Shown here: positions 35,105 through 43,556 of the stretch, in pieces | Position numbering within the stretch: the stretch's first letter is position 1 | Layout of the letters: every line of letters begins with the position of its first letter | Assembly: GCF_014201465.1 (NCBI RefSeq) | Contig: NZ_JACHEP010000010.1 | Coordinates: forward strand, 32,802-96,801 | Reading direction: 5' to 3' | Source of the DNA: Anoxybacteroides tepidamans | Lineage (GTDB): Bacteria; Bacillota; Bacilli; Bacillales; Anoxybacillaceae | DNA length: 64,000 nt | Position numbers and translations under genes: made by a program | The notes under the pieces: model-generated | Seen by the model: only the letters and a program-made list of their open reading frames with translations | What the model was told of the DNA's origin: nothing | Database searches by the model: none

Positions 35105-36265
35105 TTACTTCGTAGATGTAGAGACGGCTTCTTGTTGCTGAAGTCCTTTGATGAGTACTTGCACGACTTCCGGACGGCTGAATGTGCTTGGCGGAACTTG
35201 ACCGTTGCGCAACATTTCACGCACTTTCGTTCCTGATAAAATGACGTGGTATTCGCGGTCGTGCGGGCACGTTTTTGTTGATGCCATTCCTTCGCATTTC
35301 GTGCAATAAAAGCTATGTTCAAAAAATAGCGGTGTAATGCCGAGTTCTTCTTGTGTGAAATTCAAGAAAATTTTTTGCGCATCGTACGTGCCGTAGTAGT
35401 TGCCGACACCAGCATGGTCGCGGCCGACAATGAAATGCGTGCAACCGAAATTTTTGCGCACCATCGCATGGAAAATTGCTTCGCGAGGACCAGCATAGCG
35501 CATCGCGGCTTGGAAGACGCCGAGGAATACGCGGTCTTTCGGATAGTAGTTTTCAAGCAACACTTGATAACTCTCCATGCGAATATCGGCTGGAATGTCG
35601 TCGTCTTTCGTTTCGCCGACAAGCGGGTTTAAAAATAAACCGTCAACGATCTCAAGTGCACATTTTTGAATGTATTCATGGGCACGGTGAACAGGGTTTC
35701 TCGTTTGGAAACCGACGACCGTTTTCCATCCGAGCTCGGCAAAGCGTTTTCGTGTTTCAGCTGGATCGAAATAAAAGGCAGCGAATCTTCCTTTATTCGT
35801 TCGTTTGACGAGGGTAATTGGCCCACCGATATAGACGTTTGGTTTTTCCAATAATTTTTTGACGCCAGGGTGATTCCAATCGTCAGTTTTATAAACAAGA
35901 AGCGCTTCTTTTTGTTTATCAGGCACGTATATGTCTTGAACTTCGATTATGCCATATACATCGCCTTCGTAAACAAGTTTCACCGTTTCGCCGATGGACA
36001 GCTCGCTTGCTTTTTCTTCGCTGACGGCAAGCGTGATAGGAATGCTCCAAACCGTTCCATCAGCAAGGCGCATCGTTTCGACGACAGACTCGTAGTCGTC
36101 TTTTCGTAAAAATCCTGTAAGCGGGCTATAGCCGCCGATTCCGATCAATTCAAGATCGCTTAATTCAGCGTTGTTCAATACAATCTCTTTTTGAATCAAA
36201 TCAACAGAATAATCAGGATTCCAGCGGTTGATTAATGTGCCTCCATGCGGGATGCTTAAGCTCAT
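35105..36265 (-). CDS. sat: Sulfate adenylyltransferase (ATP sulfurylase)
   Basis: A 386-residue homo-oligomeric enzyme making APS from ATP and sulfate. Active-site motifs [12 protein letters not shown] and [17 protein letters not shown] are intact; [14 protein letters not shown] near the C-terminus is a zinc-type Cys4 site typical of the bacterial/thermophile form. Preceded by AGGAGGAAT. Confidence 0.94.
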   Translation of the reverse strand: MSLSIPHGGTLINRWNPDYSVDLIQKEIVLNNAELSDLELIGIGGYSPLTGFLRKDDYESVVETMRLADGTVWSIPITLAVSEEKASELSIGETVKLVYEGDVYGIIEVQDIYVPDKQKEALLVYKTDDWNHPGVKKLLEKPNVYIGGPITLVKRTNKGRFAAFYFDPAETRKRFAELGWKTVVGFQTRNPVHRAHEYIQKCALEIVDGLFLNPLVGETKDDDIPADIRMESYQVLLENYYPKDRVFLGVFQAAMRYAGPREAIFHAMVRKNFGCTHFIVGRDHAGVGNYYGTYDAQKIFLNFTQEELGITPLFFEHSFYCTKCEGMASTKTCPHDREYHVILSGTKVREMLRNGQVPPSTFSRPEVVQVLIKGLQQQEAVSTSTK

Positions 36266-36329
36266 TTTTCATTCCTCCTAACACAATTTATAACAAAACA
36301 TATTGGATAACTATGATTTATAGTTATAG

Positions 36330-37406
36330 TTAAATACCGCCGCCATTTTCATGAAGCGATCGTTTTTCTTCGGATATCGTTTTTTTCAAGCTAATGACTC
36401 CGATTGTCGCTAGGCAAACGCTAAAGATGGCGATGACAGTATACAGATCGCTATCAAGTAGCAATTTGACGAGGCTGTAAGAGATGACAAGTGAAAAGAT
36501 CGGCGAAACGAACCAAACTTTTAAAAGCTGGATGACAATTCGCTTTTGCCATATATAAAATCCTGTTTTTGCCGTACCGATTCCAATGATCGCTGATGTT
36601 GTAATTTGCGTTAACGGTACCGGCAGGCCAAAAATGGACGACAGAATGACAAGAATCGCTCCTGTTCCAGAAATGGCGCAGCCTTCGAACGGAGAAAAAT
36701 GGGTGATTTTTTTTCCGTTTGTTTCAAGCACTCGCCTTCCTAACAAGATCGCGCCTAATGCAACAAACAAGCCACCGAAAATCGTTCCGTTTGTAACGGA
36801 GATCAACCCAGCCCCAACGAGCGGACCGACAGCATTAGCGACGTTGTTCATTCCTGCTGAAAATGCTTCAAAAAAGCCAGTGATAATAAGCAACGTCATA
36901 AAGCTTTTTTGCCACATTCCGCGTTCGACTTGCGGGTATTTTCGCTTCAGCTTTAAAAACCATTTGCCGATGATCAAGGTGAATGTGAATGCTATAACTG
37001 GAACGACGACCCAAATCGAAACGATGAACAAAAGTTTTGAAACATATAGCGCTTGATAGGCGATGCCGACACCTACCACCGAACCGACTGTAATTTCGCT
37101 CGTTGATAAAGGGATTCCCATGACGTTGGCGGCAAACAAAGAAATCGCTGCAGCTGTTAAAATAATAATTACGATTTTAATAGTTAAAATGGATGAAGGG
37201 ATGATGCCTGAACCGATCGTTTTGACAACTTCGCCTCCGCCAAGACTCCCTAAAAAAACACCAAGACCGCAAAGGAGAAGGGCAACATATTTCTGTTTGA
37301 TCGCTCCGGATCCGTAAGCGACTCCCATCGCTGCAGCCGCGCCGCTTGCGCCGATGTTCATCGCAAAAAAGAAGGAGACGATAAAAGCAACTGCCAGTAA
37401 CATCAA
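36330..37406 (-). CDS. cysP: Sulfate permease of the PiT family
   Basis: A 358-residue membrane protein with about ten helices. It begins much like B. subtilis CysP (FFAMNIGASGAAAAMGVAYGSGAIK) and has the duplicated PiT signature (GIPLSTSEITVG and GMNNVANAVGPLV). PiT proteins usually carry phosphate; this branch carries sulfate, and the place between cysH and sat supports that. Starts 11 bases after cysH. Confidence 0.88.
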   Translation of the reverse strand: MMLLAVAFIVSFFFAMNIGASGAAAAMGVAYGSGAIKQKYVALLLCGLGVFLGSLGGGEVVKTIGSGIIPSSILTIKIVIIILTAAAISLFAANVMGIPLSTSEITVGSVVGVGIAYQALYVSKLLFIVSIWVVVPVIAFTFTLIIGKWFLKLKRKYPQVERGMWQKSFMTLLIITGFFEAFSAGMNNVANAVGPLVGAGLISVTNGTIFGGLFVALGAILLGRRVLETNGKKITHFSPFEGCAISGTGAILVILSSIFGLPVPLTQITTSAIIGIGTAKTGFYIWQKRIVIQLLKVWFVSPIFSLVISYSLVKLLLDSDLYTVIAIFSVCLATIGVISLKKTISEEKRSLHENGGGI

Positions 37407-37417
37407 TGATCCCCTCC

Positions 37418-38125
37418 CTATGATTCATGCAGGCCGCATTCCGTTTTTCCACGTCCAGCCCATCTTCCTGAGCGCAAATCATTTGCGTCGAGAGCGGGGG
37501 ATGTACAAGGTTCACAGCCAATGCTCGGGTAGCCTTTGTCATGGAGCTCATTGTACGGAAGCTGATGTTTGTACACATAGTTCCATACATCTTTCCATGT
37601 CCAGTGAATAAGCGGACATATTTTAATAGATTGAAATTTTTCGTCTTTATTGAGATATTCCACATGCTGGCGTGTCGGTGACTGTTCGCGCCGCAATCCG
37701 GAAATCCACGCAGTGACACCGGTTAATACTTCACGGAGCGGGATGATTTTTCGCAGTTCACAGCACTTATTCGGGTTATGCTTCCATAATTCATCGCCAA
37801 ACTGCTCTGCTTGCTCTTTTAGAGACAGATGTGGCTTTTTCATAATAATTCGAAGCTCCGGGTATTTTTGTTTGACCTTTTCAATTGTTTCATATGTTTC
37901 GCGAAAATGAAGATTCGTATCAAGAAAAACAATTTCGGCATCCGGTTTTACTTTGGAGATCAAGTCAATTAACACGATGCCCTCAATACCAAAACTGCAA
38001 GCATATACAATATCGTCTTGATAATGGTCATATGCCCACTTAAGGACATCTAACGCACCTTTTGTTTCATTATCGCTCGGAAACGATGGCTTTTCTTCGT
38101 CCCACGTATGATAAGTAAGCAACAC
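37418..38125 (-). CDS. cysH: Adenylylsulfate / PAPS reductase
   Basis: A 235-residue thioredoxin-dependent reductase giving sulfite. CCELRK and GCEPC supply the four [4Fe-4S] cysteines, so it is the iron-sulfur type able to use APS. The catalytic tail ECGLHES is present. First gene of the operon; a SAM-I riboswitch and terminator lie in its leader at 38187-38340. GGGGGGAT precedes the ATG. Confidence 0.92.
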   Translation of the reverse strand: MLLTYHTWDEEKPSFPSDNETKGALDVLKWAYDHYQDDIVYACSFGIEGIVLIDLISKVKPDAEIVFLDTNLHFRETYETIEKVKQKYPELRIIMKKPHLSLKEQAEQFGDELWKHNPNKCCELRKIIPLREVLTGVTAWISGLRREQSPTRQHVEYLNKDEKFQSIKICPLIHWTWKDVWNYVYKHQLPYNELHDKGYPSIGCEPCTSPALDANDLRSGRWAGRGKTECGLHES

Positions 38126-38186
38126 TATCCCCCCTTAAGATGTAAAACATGTCATTCATTGCGAAAATAAGTTGATACAGCAGGAA

Positions 38187-38211
38187 TAAAAAAACTTTCC
38201 ATTTTGGAAAG
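38187..38211 (-). terminator. Riboswitch expression-platform terminator
   Basis: On the minus strand CTTTCC-AAAAT-GGAAAG is followed by a run of seven or more T. It lies between the SAM aptamer and cysH and would form when SAM is bound. Confidence 0.8.
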
Positions 38212-38234
38212 ATGAAAAAGGAAAACTATTTTAC

Positions 38235-38340
38235 CTTATCTTCCAAAATGGTTACCATTTGGATGGACGTAGCACCTTACTTTATGAAAAGCAGGTTGCC
38301 GGGGTTCATTGGGCCAGTTCCCTCCCCCACTCTTGATAAG
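38235..38340 (-). promoter_or_regulatory. SAM-I (S-box) riboswitch of the sulfate assimilation operon
   Basis: The minus strand shows the S-box core in order: P1 5' strand CTTATCAAGAG, GGGGGAGGGACTGGCCC, AATGAACCCCGGCAACC, AAGGTGCTACGTCC and the P1 3' strand GATAAG. The P1 arms at 38340-38335 and 38240-38235 are perfectly complementary. High SAM should terminate transcription before cysH, as for ylnA (cysH) in B. subtilis. Confidence 0.93.
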
Positions 38341-38356
38341 TATGTAATTGACTAAA

Positions 38357-38384
38357 ATTTTAACATAATTCGAATAAAAGTCAA
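38357..38384 (-). promoter_or_regulatory. Promoter of the cysH operon
   Basis: Minus strand TTGACT (38384-38379), 16 bases, TAAAAT (38362-38357). It lies just upstream of the S-box aptamer. Confidence 0.6.
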
Positions 38385-38408
38385 CCCGAGTTTTTCGATA
38401 GGAATTAT

Positions 38409-38440
38409 TTTTTTTAAAAAAATCCCCTTTGGAAAGGGGA
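38409..38440 (-). terminator. Terminator of the amidase gene
   Basis: TCCCCTTT with AAAGGGGA forms a stem followed on the minus strand by a long T tract (T7 then T-rich). It lies 13 bases after the amidase stop. Confidence 0.85.
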
Positions 38441-38452
38441 ATGATAGACTGA

Positions 38453-39505
38453 TCATTTTTTTTGTTGTAGTTCCATTCGCATAAATTTCCGGGTGTTTGG
38501 CCCGTATATTCCGTCATCTCGCAAAGCCGCGTACATCGATTGAAAGCGCCGTACTGCGTCTTCCGTTTGTTCGCCGTACACCCCGTCGATTCCTTTTGGA
38601 TCAAAACCGAGATGTTTCAAGGCGCGTTGCAGCATTTTGACGTCTTCTCCTTTGTCGCCTTTTTTTAACGTTTTATCTGGCAACGGAAATTCTTCTTGGC
38701 GAAGTTTTTGTTTGACGACTTCGGATAGTTTGGCTAACGTTTCTTGTCCAACGATTCCATCAACGTGCAACCCATATCGTTTTTGAAACGCCATCACCGC
38801 ATTTTCCGTTTCTTCCCCAAATACTCCGTCTGCTCCATATTTCGGAAGCGGAAACCCGATGCGGATTAAATCTTGTTGAATTTCTTTGACAAACGTTCCA
38901 CGATCGCCTAGTTTTAACGGCAACCGTACAGAAATGCCTTTCACTTGGCTTGGTTTTTTTGTTTCTTCCTTGTTCGATGGATTGGTTGGTTTCATCGCTT
39001 CGATGACGTCATGAATAAATCCGTCCCACGTTACCCCGTAAAGGCGAAAGGCATTGAGAGGGTCGCTTCTTCTCTCTGGGTCGAGCGTATGATGGGATAC
39101 GATATGACGCTTAGGTTCAAGACGGAACGTTTGGCAAAGGTAAGCGTGGTACCAGACGTATCGTTTGTATGCCTCATTAAAATCGATGTTTCCTCCATAG
39201 CAAAGTTCTACGCCGATCGCTGCGTCGTTGGCATCGGCGCCAAACAGTTGGTTATCCATCGGTTTGTTGTACAAAACGTGCCATGCTTTTTCGTCTAATG
39301 GGATGATTTCGAGAATGTATTTGTCATCGATGAATGTATGAGCCGATGCTGATGGTTGGCGATTGTGAAAGTAGTTGCGATTGGCGTAAGCGGTGGAGCC
39401 TGGGTTTCCGGTTGAATGGCTGACGATAAACTTAACGCCTTGCAACTTTTGGCCGGAGCGAGCATTTCCGACTTGAATGTAGTCGCGGGTAATTTCATAC
39501 ACCAT
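38453..39505 (-). CDS. N-acetylmuramoyl-L-alanine amidase with two peptidoglycan-binding repeats
   Basis: A 350-residue autolysin. The Amidase_2 domain (residues of about 20-160) has the zinc ligands in VSHSTGNPGS and VSHHTLDPERRSDP. Two PG_binding_1 repeats follow (about 190-255 and 280-345), each with the DGVFGEETENAV / DGVYGEQTEDAV motif. There is no signal peptide, as in CwlA/XlyA-type enzymes that are often of prophage origin or sporulation-associated. No other phage genes are near. Preceded by GGAAGGTGG. Confidence 0.85.
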   Translation of the reverse strand: MVYEITRDYIQVGNARSGQKLQGVKFIVSHSTGNPGSTAYANRNYFHNRQPSASAHTFIDDKYILEIIPLDEKAWHVLYNKPMDNQLFGADANDAAIGVELCYGGNIDFNEAYKRYVWYHAYLCQTFRLEPKRHIVSHHTLDPERRSDPLNAFRLYGVTWDGFIHDVIEAMKPTNPSNKEETKKPSQVKGISVRLPLKLGDRGTFVKEIQQDLIRIGFPLPKYGADGVFGEETENAVMAFQKRYGLHVDGIVGQETLAKLSEVVKQKLRQEEFPLPDKTLKKGDKGEDVKMLQRALKHLGFDPKGIDGVYGEQTEDAVRRFQSMYAALRDDGIYGPNTRKFMRMELQQKK

Positions 39506-39580
39506 GTTTGTCCACCTTCCTTCATAATTATTTCGTCATATCATATGTTTTAGATGCGAAATGGTGAAAGGCTTTTCTAC

Positions 39581-39820
39581 TATATAAATACAACTGGGAG
39601 GTTTAACTTATGGCTGACGAAAAAGTAGACTCCTTATTTTTTCGACTGTCGGCGGCAAGTGTGTGACTTGCCTCGTCACGCCTTCGCGTGACAGAGGACC
39701 GAACAACCAACCGCTTCACAGACAAATGCATTTGTCTGGAAGCGGTGTTGTTCGGTCACCCGACAGTCGAAACATACCGAAAAGACGAAAACGTTAAAGT
39801 TCCAAATTGCATCTATATAT
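39581..39820 (+). repeat. Structured 240-bp mobile-type element, copy 2
   Basis: Second copy of the element at 17336-17570. Terminal inverted repeats occupy about 39581-39609 and 39791-39820. The 13-bp junction stem is 39640-39652 with 39760-39772. Hairpins are 39654-39672, 39675-39692 and 39697-39757; the last contains the perfect palindrome AGACAAATGCATTTGTCT (39720-39737). It differs from copy 1 by a 15-base in-frame addition in the micro-ORF, a one-base linker change and a variable patch near 39778-39790. It lies between the amidase and yfkK genes. Confidence 0.8.
39610..39666 (+). CDS. 18-codon micro-ORF inside repeat copy 2
   Basis: Encodes MADEKVDSLFFRLSAASV after GGGAGG at 39596-39601. 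Compared with copy 1, five codons are extra and the only two base changes in the shared codons are synonymous (TCC/TCG and TTA/CTA). This hints at selection on the peptide, but two copies are too few to prove it. Confidence 0.35.
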   Translation: MADEKVDSLFFRLSAASV

Positions 39821-39860
39821 ATTGATCGCTGCGAAAGGCGGAAAAAGATAGGATAAAATA

Positions 39861-39885
39861 AAAAAGATGGTCAAACCATCTTTTT
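39861..39885. terminator. Terminator of yfkK
   Basis: Perfect stem AAAAAGATGGT / ACCATCTTTTT with a 3-base loop; works in either direction and lies just after the minus-strand yfkK stop. Confidence 0.8.
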
Positions 39886-39893
39886 GCTGCTTC

Positions 39894-40118
39894 CTATTTT
39901 TTTCGTAAATTTCCTAATTCCTCGACGATCGCTTGCATTTCGCTTGGGCTGAAAGATTGCTTTTTCATGACTATTTCATAAATGTCTTTTAGTTCGTCAT
40001 ACAACGCGTCATCGAAATGGGAAGGTTTCATCACATCAAAATTCAACACTTTTAGCTTTTCTTTCATTTTGTCAATCATATATTCCATATTTTCCGGAGA
40101 TTTTTTCGATAAATCCAC
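39894..40118 (-). CDS. yfkK: YfkK family (DUF1128, UPF0435) protein
   Basis: A 74-residue helical protein matching B. subtilis YfkK along its length (DLSKKSPENMEYMIDKMKEKL… SPSEMQAIVEELGNLRKK). AGAAAGGA is spaced 9 bases before GTG 40118; this also gives the expected N-terminus, so the ATGs further upstream are not used. Divergent from yfkJ, as in B. subtilis. No known function. Confidence 0.85.
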   Translation of the reverse strand: MDLSKKSPENMEYMIDKMKEKLKVLNFDVMKPSHFDDALYDELKDIYEIVMKKQSFSPSEMQAIVEELGNLRKK

Positions 40119-40237
40119 ATCGTTCATTCCTTTCTGCCTCATGATTAACGTTTATTGTACCATATGGAAAGCAGTGAAAGATATACATGGCCATTGATAT
40201 TTTGTTTATAATGGATAGCGAAAGGAGATGTTGGAAA

Positions 40238-40708
40238 ATGGTGAAAGTGTTATTCGTTTGTTTAGGGAATATTTGCCGTTCGCCAATGGCGGAGGCGATT
40301 TTTCGTGATTTGGTGAAAAAAGAAGGATTACAAGATCAAATCATCATCGATTCGGCGGGGACAGGAAATTGGCATATCGGCAAACCGCCGCATGAAGGCA
40401 CTCAGCAAATTTTAATGAAAAATCGCATTGATTTTACTGGCATTCGCGCAAGACAAGTTCATGCGGAAGATTTGCAAACATTTGATTATATTATTGCGAT
40501 GGATGTGGAGAATGTCGGGAATTTGCGCCGGCTGGCGGGACATAATAAAGTTGGCTTTATCGGCAGGCTGCTTGATTTCGTCCCAGACAGCGATCTTGCC
40601 GATGTGCCGGATCCTTATTATACAGGTAATTTTGAGGAAGTATACGAATTAATTCAAAAAGGATGCCGCCACTTGCTTGAAACGATTAAAAAAGAAAAAG
40701 GGCTGTAA
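40238..40708 (+). CDS. yfkJ: Low-molecular-weight protein tyrosine phosphatase
   Basis: A 156-residue phosphatase. The P-loop CLGNICRSPMAEAIF (C-x5-R) is at residues 8-15 and the general-acid loop DVPDPYYTG near 123. ATG 40238 with AAAGGAGATG upstream is preferred over an earlier ATG at 40187. First gene of a yfkJ-yfkI-yfkH run. Confidence 0.92.
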   Translation: MVKVLFVCLGNICRSPMAEAIFRDLVKKEGLQDQIIIDSAGTGNWHIGKPPHEGTQQILMKNRIDFTGIRARQVHAEDLQTFDYIIAMDVENVGNLRRLAGHNKVGFIGRLLDFVPDSDLADVPDPYYTGNFEEVYELIQKGCRHLLETIKKEKGL

Positions 40709-40721
40709 GGAGCGGAGGAAC

Positions 40722-41009
40722 GTGAAATTATGGAAAAATGTCATGATTGGAGCTGCGCTCGGTGCAGCGGTTTCGCTGTTGGATCGGGAAACGAGGGAGG
40801 CGTTAAAGACGGTTTGGCGCCAACGGGAAGAATGGGTGCGCCGGCTGCCGGAACAAATGCGACAATGTCGCCAGTCGCTTGAAACGTTGACAGAAGATGT
40901 AATATATACGGCGGAAAAAATCAAGGTAATTGCTGAAAAAACGCCGGAAATGATCGAGTGGATGAAAGAAACGTACGATATGATAAAAGCGCCTCACTCG
41001 AAAAAATGA
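40722..41009 (+). CDS. YfkI-like small membrane-associated protein
   Basis: A 95-residue protein with a glycine/alanine-rich N-terminal helix (NVMIGAALGAAVSLLDRETR) typical of YtxH-like proteins, then a long amphipathic helical tail. GTG 40722 follows GGAGCGGAGG at normal spacing. It lies between yfkJ and yfkH exactly where B. subtilis has yfkI. Function unknown. Confidence 0.7.
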   Translation: MKLWKNVMIGAALGAAVSLLDRETREALKTVWRQREEWVRRLPEQMRQCRQSLETLTEDVIYTAEKIKVIAEKTPEMIEWMKETYDMIKAPHSKK

Positions 41010-41024
41010 AGGGAGCATACGTTC

Positions 41025-41858
41025 ATGATGGTGAACCTCACGTTTATACGTGAAATGATCCAGCGGTTTCAAGAAGATGAAGTGTCCCGTCTGTCGGCGG
41101 AGTTAGCTTATTTTTTTCTTCTTTCTCTCTTTCCATTTTTAATTTTTTTATTGACATTGCTTGCCTATTTGCCGATTCCGCATGAAGATGTGCTGTCGGT
41201 CGTTCGTCAGTATGCGCCGAAAGAAGCGATGGACCTCATTGAAGCGAACGTTCACTATATTATGAACCATCAAAATGGGAAATTATTGTCATTAGGAATT
41301 ATCGGGGCGGTTTGGTCCGCTTCAAACGGTATTGCCGCCATTGTTCGTGCTTTGAACCGCGCCTATGATGTCGAGGAAAGCCGCTCTTTTATCGTGGCAA
41401 GAGGGATGGCGATTTTGCTTACGCTCGGCATGATGGTCGTGATTGTGGTGGCGCTGTTGCTTCCTGTTTTCGGAAAAGAGATCGGCCTTTTTTTATCTTC
41501 CGTTCTCGGTGTTTCTGAAGCGTTTTTAACACTTTGGAACACGTTGCGGTGGACTGTCAGTTCGCTTATTCTGTTCATCGTCTTTACTTCTTTATATTAT
41601 TTTGCGCCGAATAAACGAATGCACTGCAAAGATGTGCTTGTCGGTGCATTGTTTGCAACGATCGGCTGGATTGTAACCTCGCTTGCTTTTTCTTATTATG
41701 TGGCAAGCTTCGCGAGTTATACGTCTATGTATGGAAGCCTTGGAGGCATTATCATTTTAATGGTTTGGTTTTATTTATCAGGTATGATCATTGTGTTAGG
41801 CGGGGAATTGAATGCGATTTTCGCTTGCGAGCGCGAAGGAAGAAAGCGGGAACGTTAA
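41025..41858 (+). CDS. yfkH: YihY/BrkB family membrane protein (YfkH)
   Basis: A 277-residue inner-membrane protein with six hydrophobic helices. Family marks include LSAELAYFFLLSLFPFLIFLL near the start, AVWSASNGIAAIVRALNRAYD and the C-terminal YGSLGGIIILMVWFYLSGMIIVLGGELNA. Once annotated as RNase BN in error. Substrate unknown. Start overlaps a GGGAGC site; follows yfkI by 15 bases. Confidence 0.88.
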   Translation: MMVNLTFIREMIQRFQEDEVSRLSAELAYFFLLSLFPFLIFLLTLLAYLPIPHEDVLSVVRQYAPKEAMDLIEANVHYIMNHQNGKLLSLGIIGAVWSASNGIAAIVRALNRAYDVEESRSFIVARGMAILLTLGMMVVIVVALLLPVFGKEIGLFLSSVLGVSEAFLTLWNTLRWTVSSLILFIVFTSLYYFAPNKRMHCKDVLVGALFATIGWIVTSLAFSYYVASFASYTSMYGSLGGIIILMVWFYLSGMIIVLGGELNAIFACEREGRKRER

Positions 41859-41919
41859 CGGATAAAGCAAGGCAAACAGGGAATTCTAATCCGTGTAGTC
41901 GTTTAGAGGAGGAATGATC

Positions 41920-42024
41920 ATGACGAAGAAGACAAAAAAAGATGGCGGTACAAAACAAAAAGGAAAACATAAGCCGACACATAAAACGAGCAGTAGTGCC
42001 AACGGACAAAACGGATATCATTAA
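41920..42024 (+). CDS. 34-residue basic small protein
   Basis: A peptide of lysines, glycines, threonines and histidines (MTKKTKKDGGTKQKGKHKPT… NGYH) with a strong AGAGGAGGA ribosome site 6-8 bases ahead of ATG and a terminator directly after it. Composition recalls small acid-soluble or nucleic-acid-binding spore peptides, but I cannot place it in a family. Confidence 0.5.
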   Translation: MTKKTKKDGGTKQKGKHKPTHKTSSSANGQNGYH

Positions 42025-42055
42025 AAAAAGGGCTGTCACTATGACAGCCTCTTTT
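42024..42055. terminator. Bidirectional terminator between small convergent genes
   Basis: GGCTGTCA pairs with TGACAGCC, with an A7 tract before and CTTTT after, so it can serve both the 34-residue and the 48-residue genes. Confidence 0.8.
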
Positions 42056-42200
42056 ATTCTGCGATCTCTTCGTAATGATAATATGTTTGATTGTAAATGT
42101 GTTCAATTTCAGCATCTGTCATGTAGACAAGTTGTTCTCTATCAATTCCTTTTACTTTCTCAATAAACTCGATCATATTTCTTCGTTCCGCTCTACTCAT
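42054..42200 (-). CDS. Small BH0509-like protein
   Basis: A 48-residue peptide (MSRAERRNMIEFIEKVKGID… EEIAE) that resembles the BH0509 family of tiny Bacillus proteins (SRxERxxMIxxI…, then EIExxY). AAAGGAGCGATGA lies just upstream of the ATG. Followed on its strand by the hairpin at 42024. Function unknown. Confidence 0.6.
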   Translation of the reverse strand: MSRAERRNMIEFIEKVKGIDREQLVYMTDAEIEHIYNQTYYHYEEIAE

Positions 42201-42305
42201 GATTCATCGCTCCTTTATTCTGTTTTAAAACAGTCTATTGTTTTGTTATTTGTATTATATAACAGAACTAAAAAAATGGTCAACACATTTTTTAAAAAAT
42301 AGGCG

Positions 42306-42337
42306 AAAAAAATGAAGGTCATTTTGCTACGACCTTC
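42306..42337 (-). terminator. Terminator of the MFS gene
   Basis: Minus strand GAAGGTC…GACCTTC then ATTTTTTT. The hairpin overlaps the end of the coding region at 42319. Confidence 0.7.
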
Positions 42338-43464
42338 TTAGGTTTATTATAAGACAGAGCAATGAATACGAATAAAAGCAAAGAGCTTACCACGATAAAA
42401 AAGTTTCCGTTTTGTTTGTATTGGATCATGATCCCGATTATAAATGGCCCACTCATGCTTCCGATGCTATAGAGAATGCCGGACAGCAAATTTCCCGTTG
42501 GAAGCAGCTGTTTCGGAAGCAAATCAGCCATATACGTAATCCCGAGTGAAAAGAGCGAACCGACAAACATTCCGGCCACAAAAAAGCAAATGAACAGACC
42601 AATCAATGAATGAATGAAAAATGGTGCGCTCATAAAACTGATGCTGCCGATCAATAGCGCCACACAAAGAACCGATTTTCGTTCCAAGCGGTCGCTTAAC
42701 ATGCCGAGCGGCAATTGAAATAAGATGCTCCCGATGGAAAACGCCGGCAAAACCGCTGCGACTTGTTGGACAGACAGATGCTCACGCAAGGCATAGACAG
42801 GGAAAATTCCGTGAATGGAAGCTTCTAAAAAGCCGTATGCAAACGGAAGCAATAGCGCCGTCCATGCATATTTCCATGTCTCGATGAAGCGGCGGCATGA
42901 CCCCGAATGATGGATTGTTCCTGCCGTTTCGGGATGTTCGTTTCGGATGAAAAACACGGCCAACCACCCTAATAAGCTCAACAAGGAGGATAATAAAAAC
43001 GGCAGCGTTTCGCTCCGTTCAACGAGCGACGCCAACATCGGCCCGAGCGAAAAACCAATCCCGAAAAACAACCCGTATAACGATAAGTTTCGGCCGCGCC
43101 GATGATGAGGGGAAAAGTCAGTAATCCACGTCTGCACTGCGAAATGAAGCATATGATCACCAATGCCGATCAATAAACGTAAAACGAACCAAAATAAAAA
43201 TGAATGCCATAGTGGAAATAAAGCGAGCGATAATAGTACAATAAAACCACCTAATATAATGATGGGTCGATATCCATATTTTCGCAACGGTTTTTCCATA
43301 AATGGAGAGACGAGAAGTACACCGATGTACATGGCAGTGGCATGCGCTCCATTGACAGAAGACGAAACGCTGTGCTTTTCTAATAATATAGAAATTAAAG
43401 GAAGCAACATTCCTTGCGATAATCCCGAAATCGCTACAACACTAACTAAAATCCAAAGACGCAT
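42319..43464 (-). CDS. MFS transporter (YfkF-like)
   Basis: A 381-residue major facilitator with about 12 helices. The loop 2-3 motif A is weak but the DFSPHHRRGRNLSLYG and LSDRLERKSVLC segments, equivalent to the two motif-A type loops, are clear. A frame continues to 43542; GAGGGATCGATC before ATG 43464 gives the natural start. B. subtilis yfkF lies at the same place in the yfk block. Substrate cannot be assigned. Confidence 0.8.
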   Translation of the reverse strand: MRLWILVSVVAISGLSQGMLLPLISILLEKHSVSSSVNGAHATAMYIGVLLVSPFMEKPLRKYGYRPIIILGGFIVLLSLALFPLWHSFLFWFVLRLLIGIGDHMLHFAVQTWITDFSPHHRRGRNLSLYGLFFGIGFSLGPMLASLVERSETLPFLLSSLLSLLGWLAVFFIRNEHPETAGTIHHSGSCRRFIETWKYAWTALLLPFAYGFLEASIHGIFPVYALREHLSVQQVAAVLPAFSIGSILFQLPLGMLSDRLERKSVLCVALLIGSISFMSAPFFIHSLIGLFICFFVAGMFVGSLFSLGITYMADLLPKQLLPTGNLLSGILYSIGSMSGPFIIGIMIQYKQNGNFFIVVSSLLLFVFIALSYNKPKKVVAK

Positions 43465-43556
43465 GATCGATCCCTCATTATTTAGAAAATCACACCGATT
43501 ACCATCGTACATAGTTTTAGCGGGAAAAACAAGAACAAACAAAGAGGTGGATAGAA

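Noticed and set aside
38453..39505. Prophage remnant suggested by the endolysin-like amidase
   Set aside because: No other phage gene, integrase or attachment repeat lies nearby; single autolysins of this type are common in Bacillaceae chromosomes.
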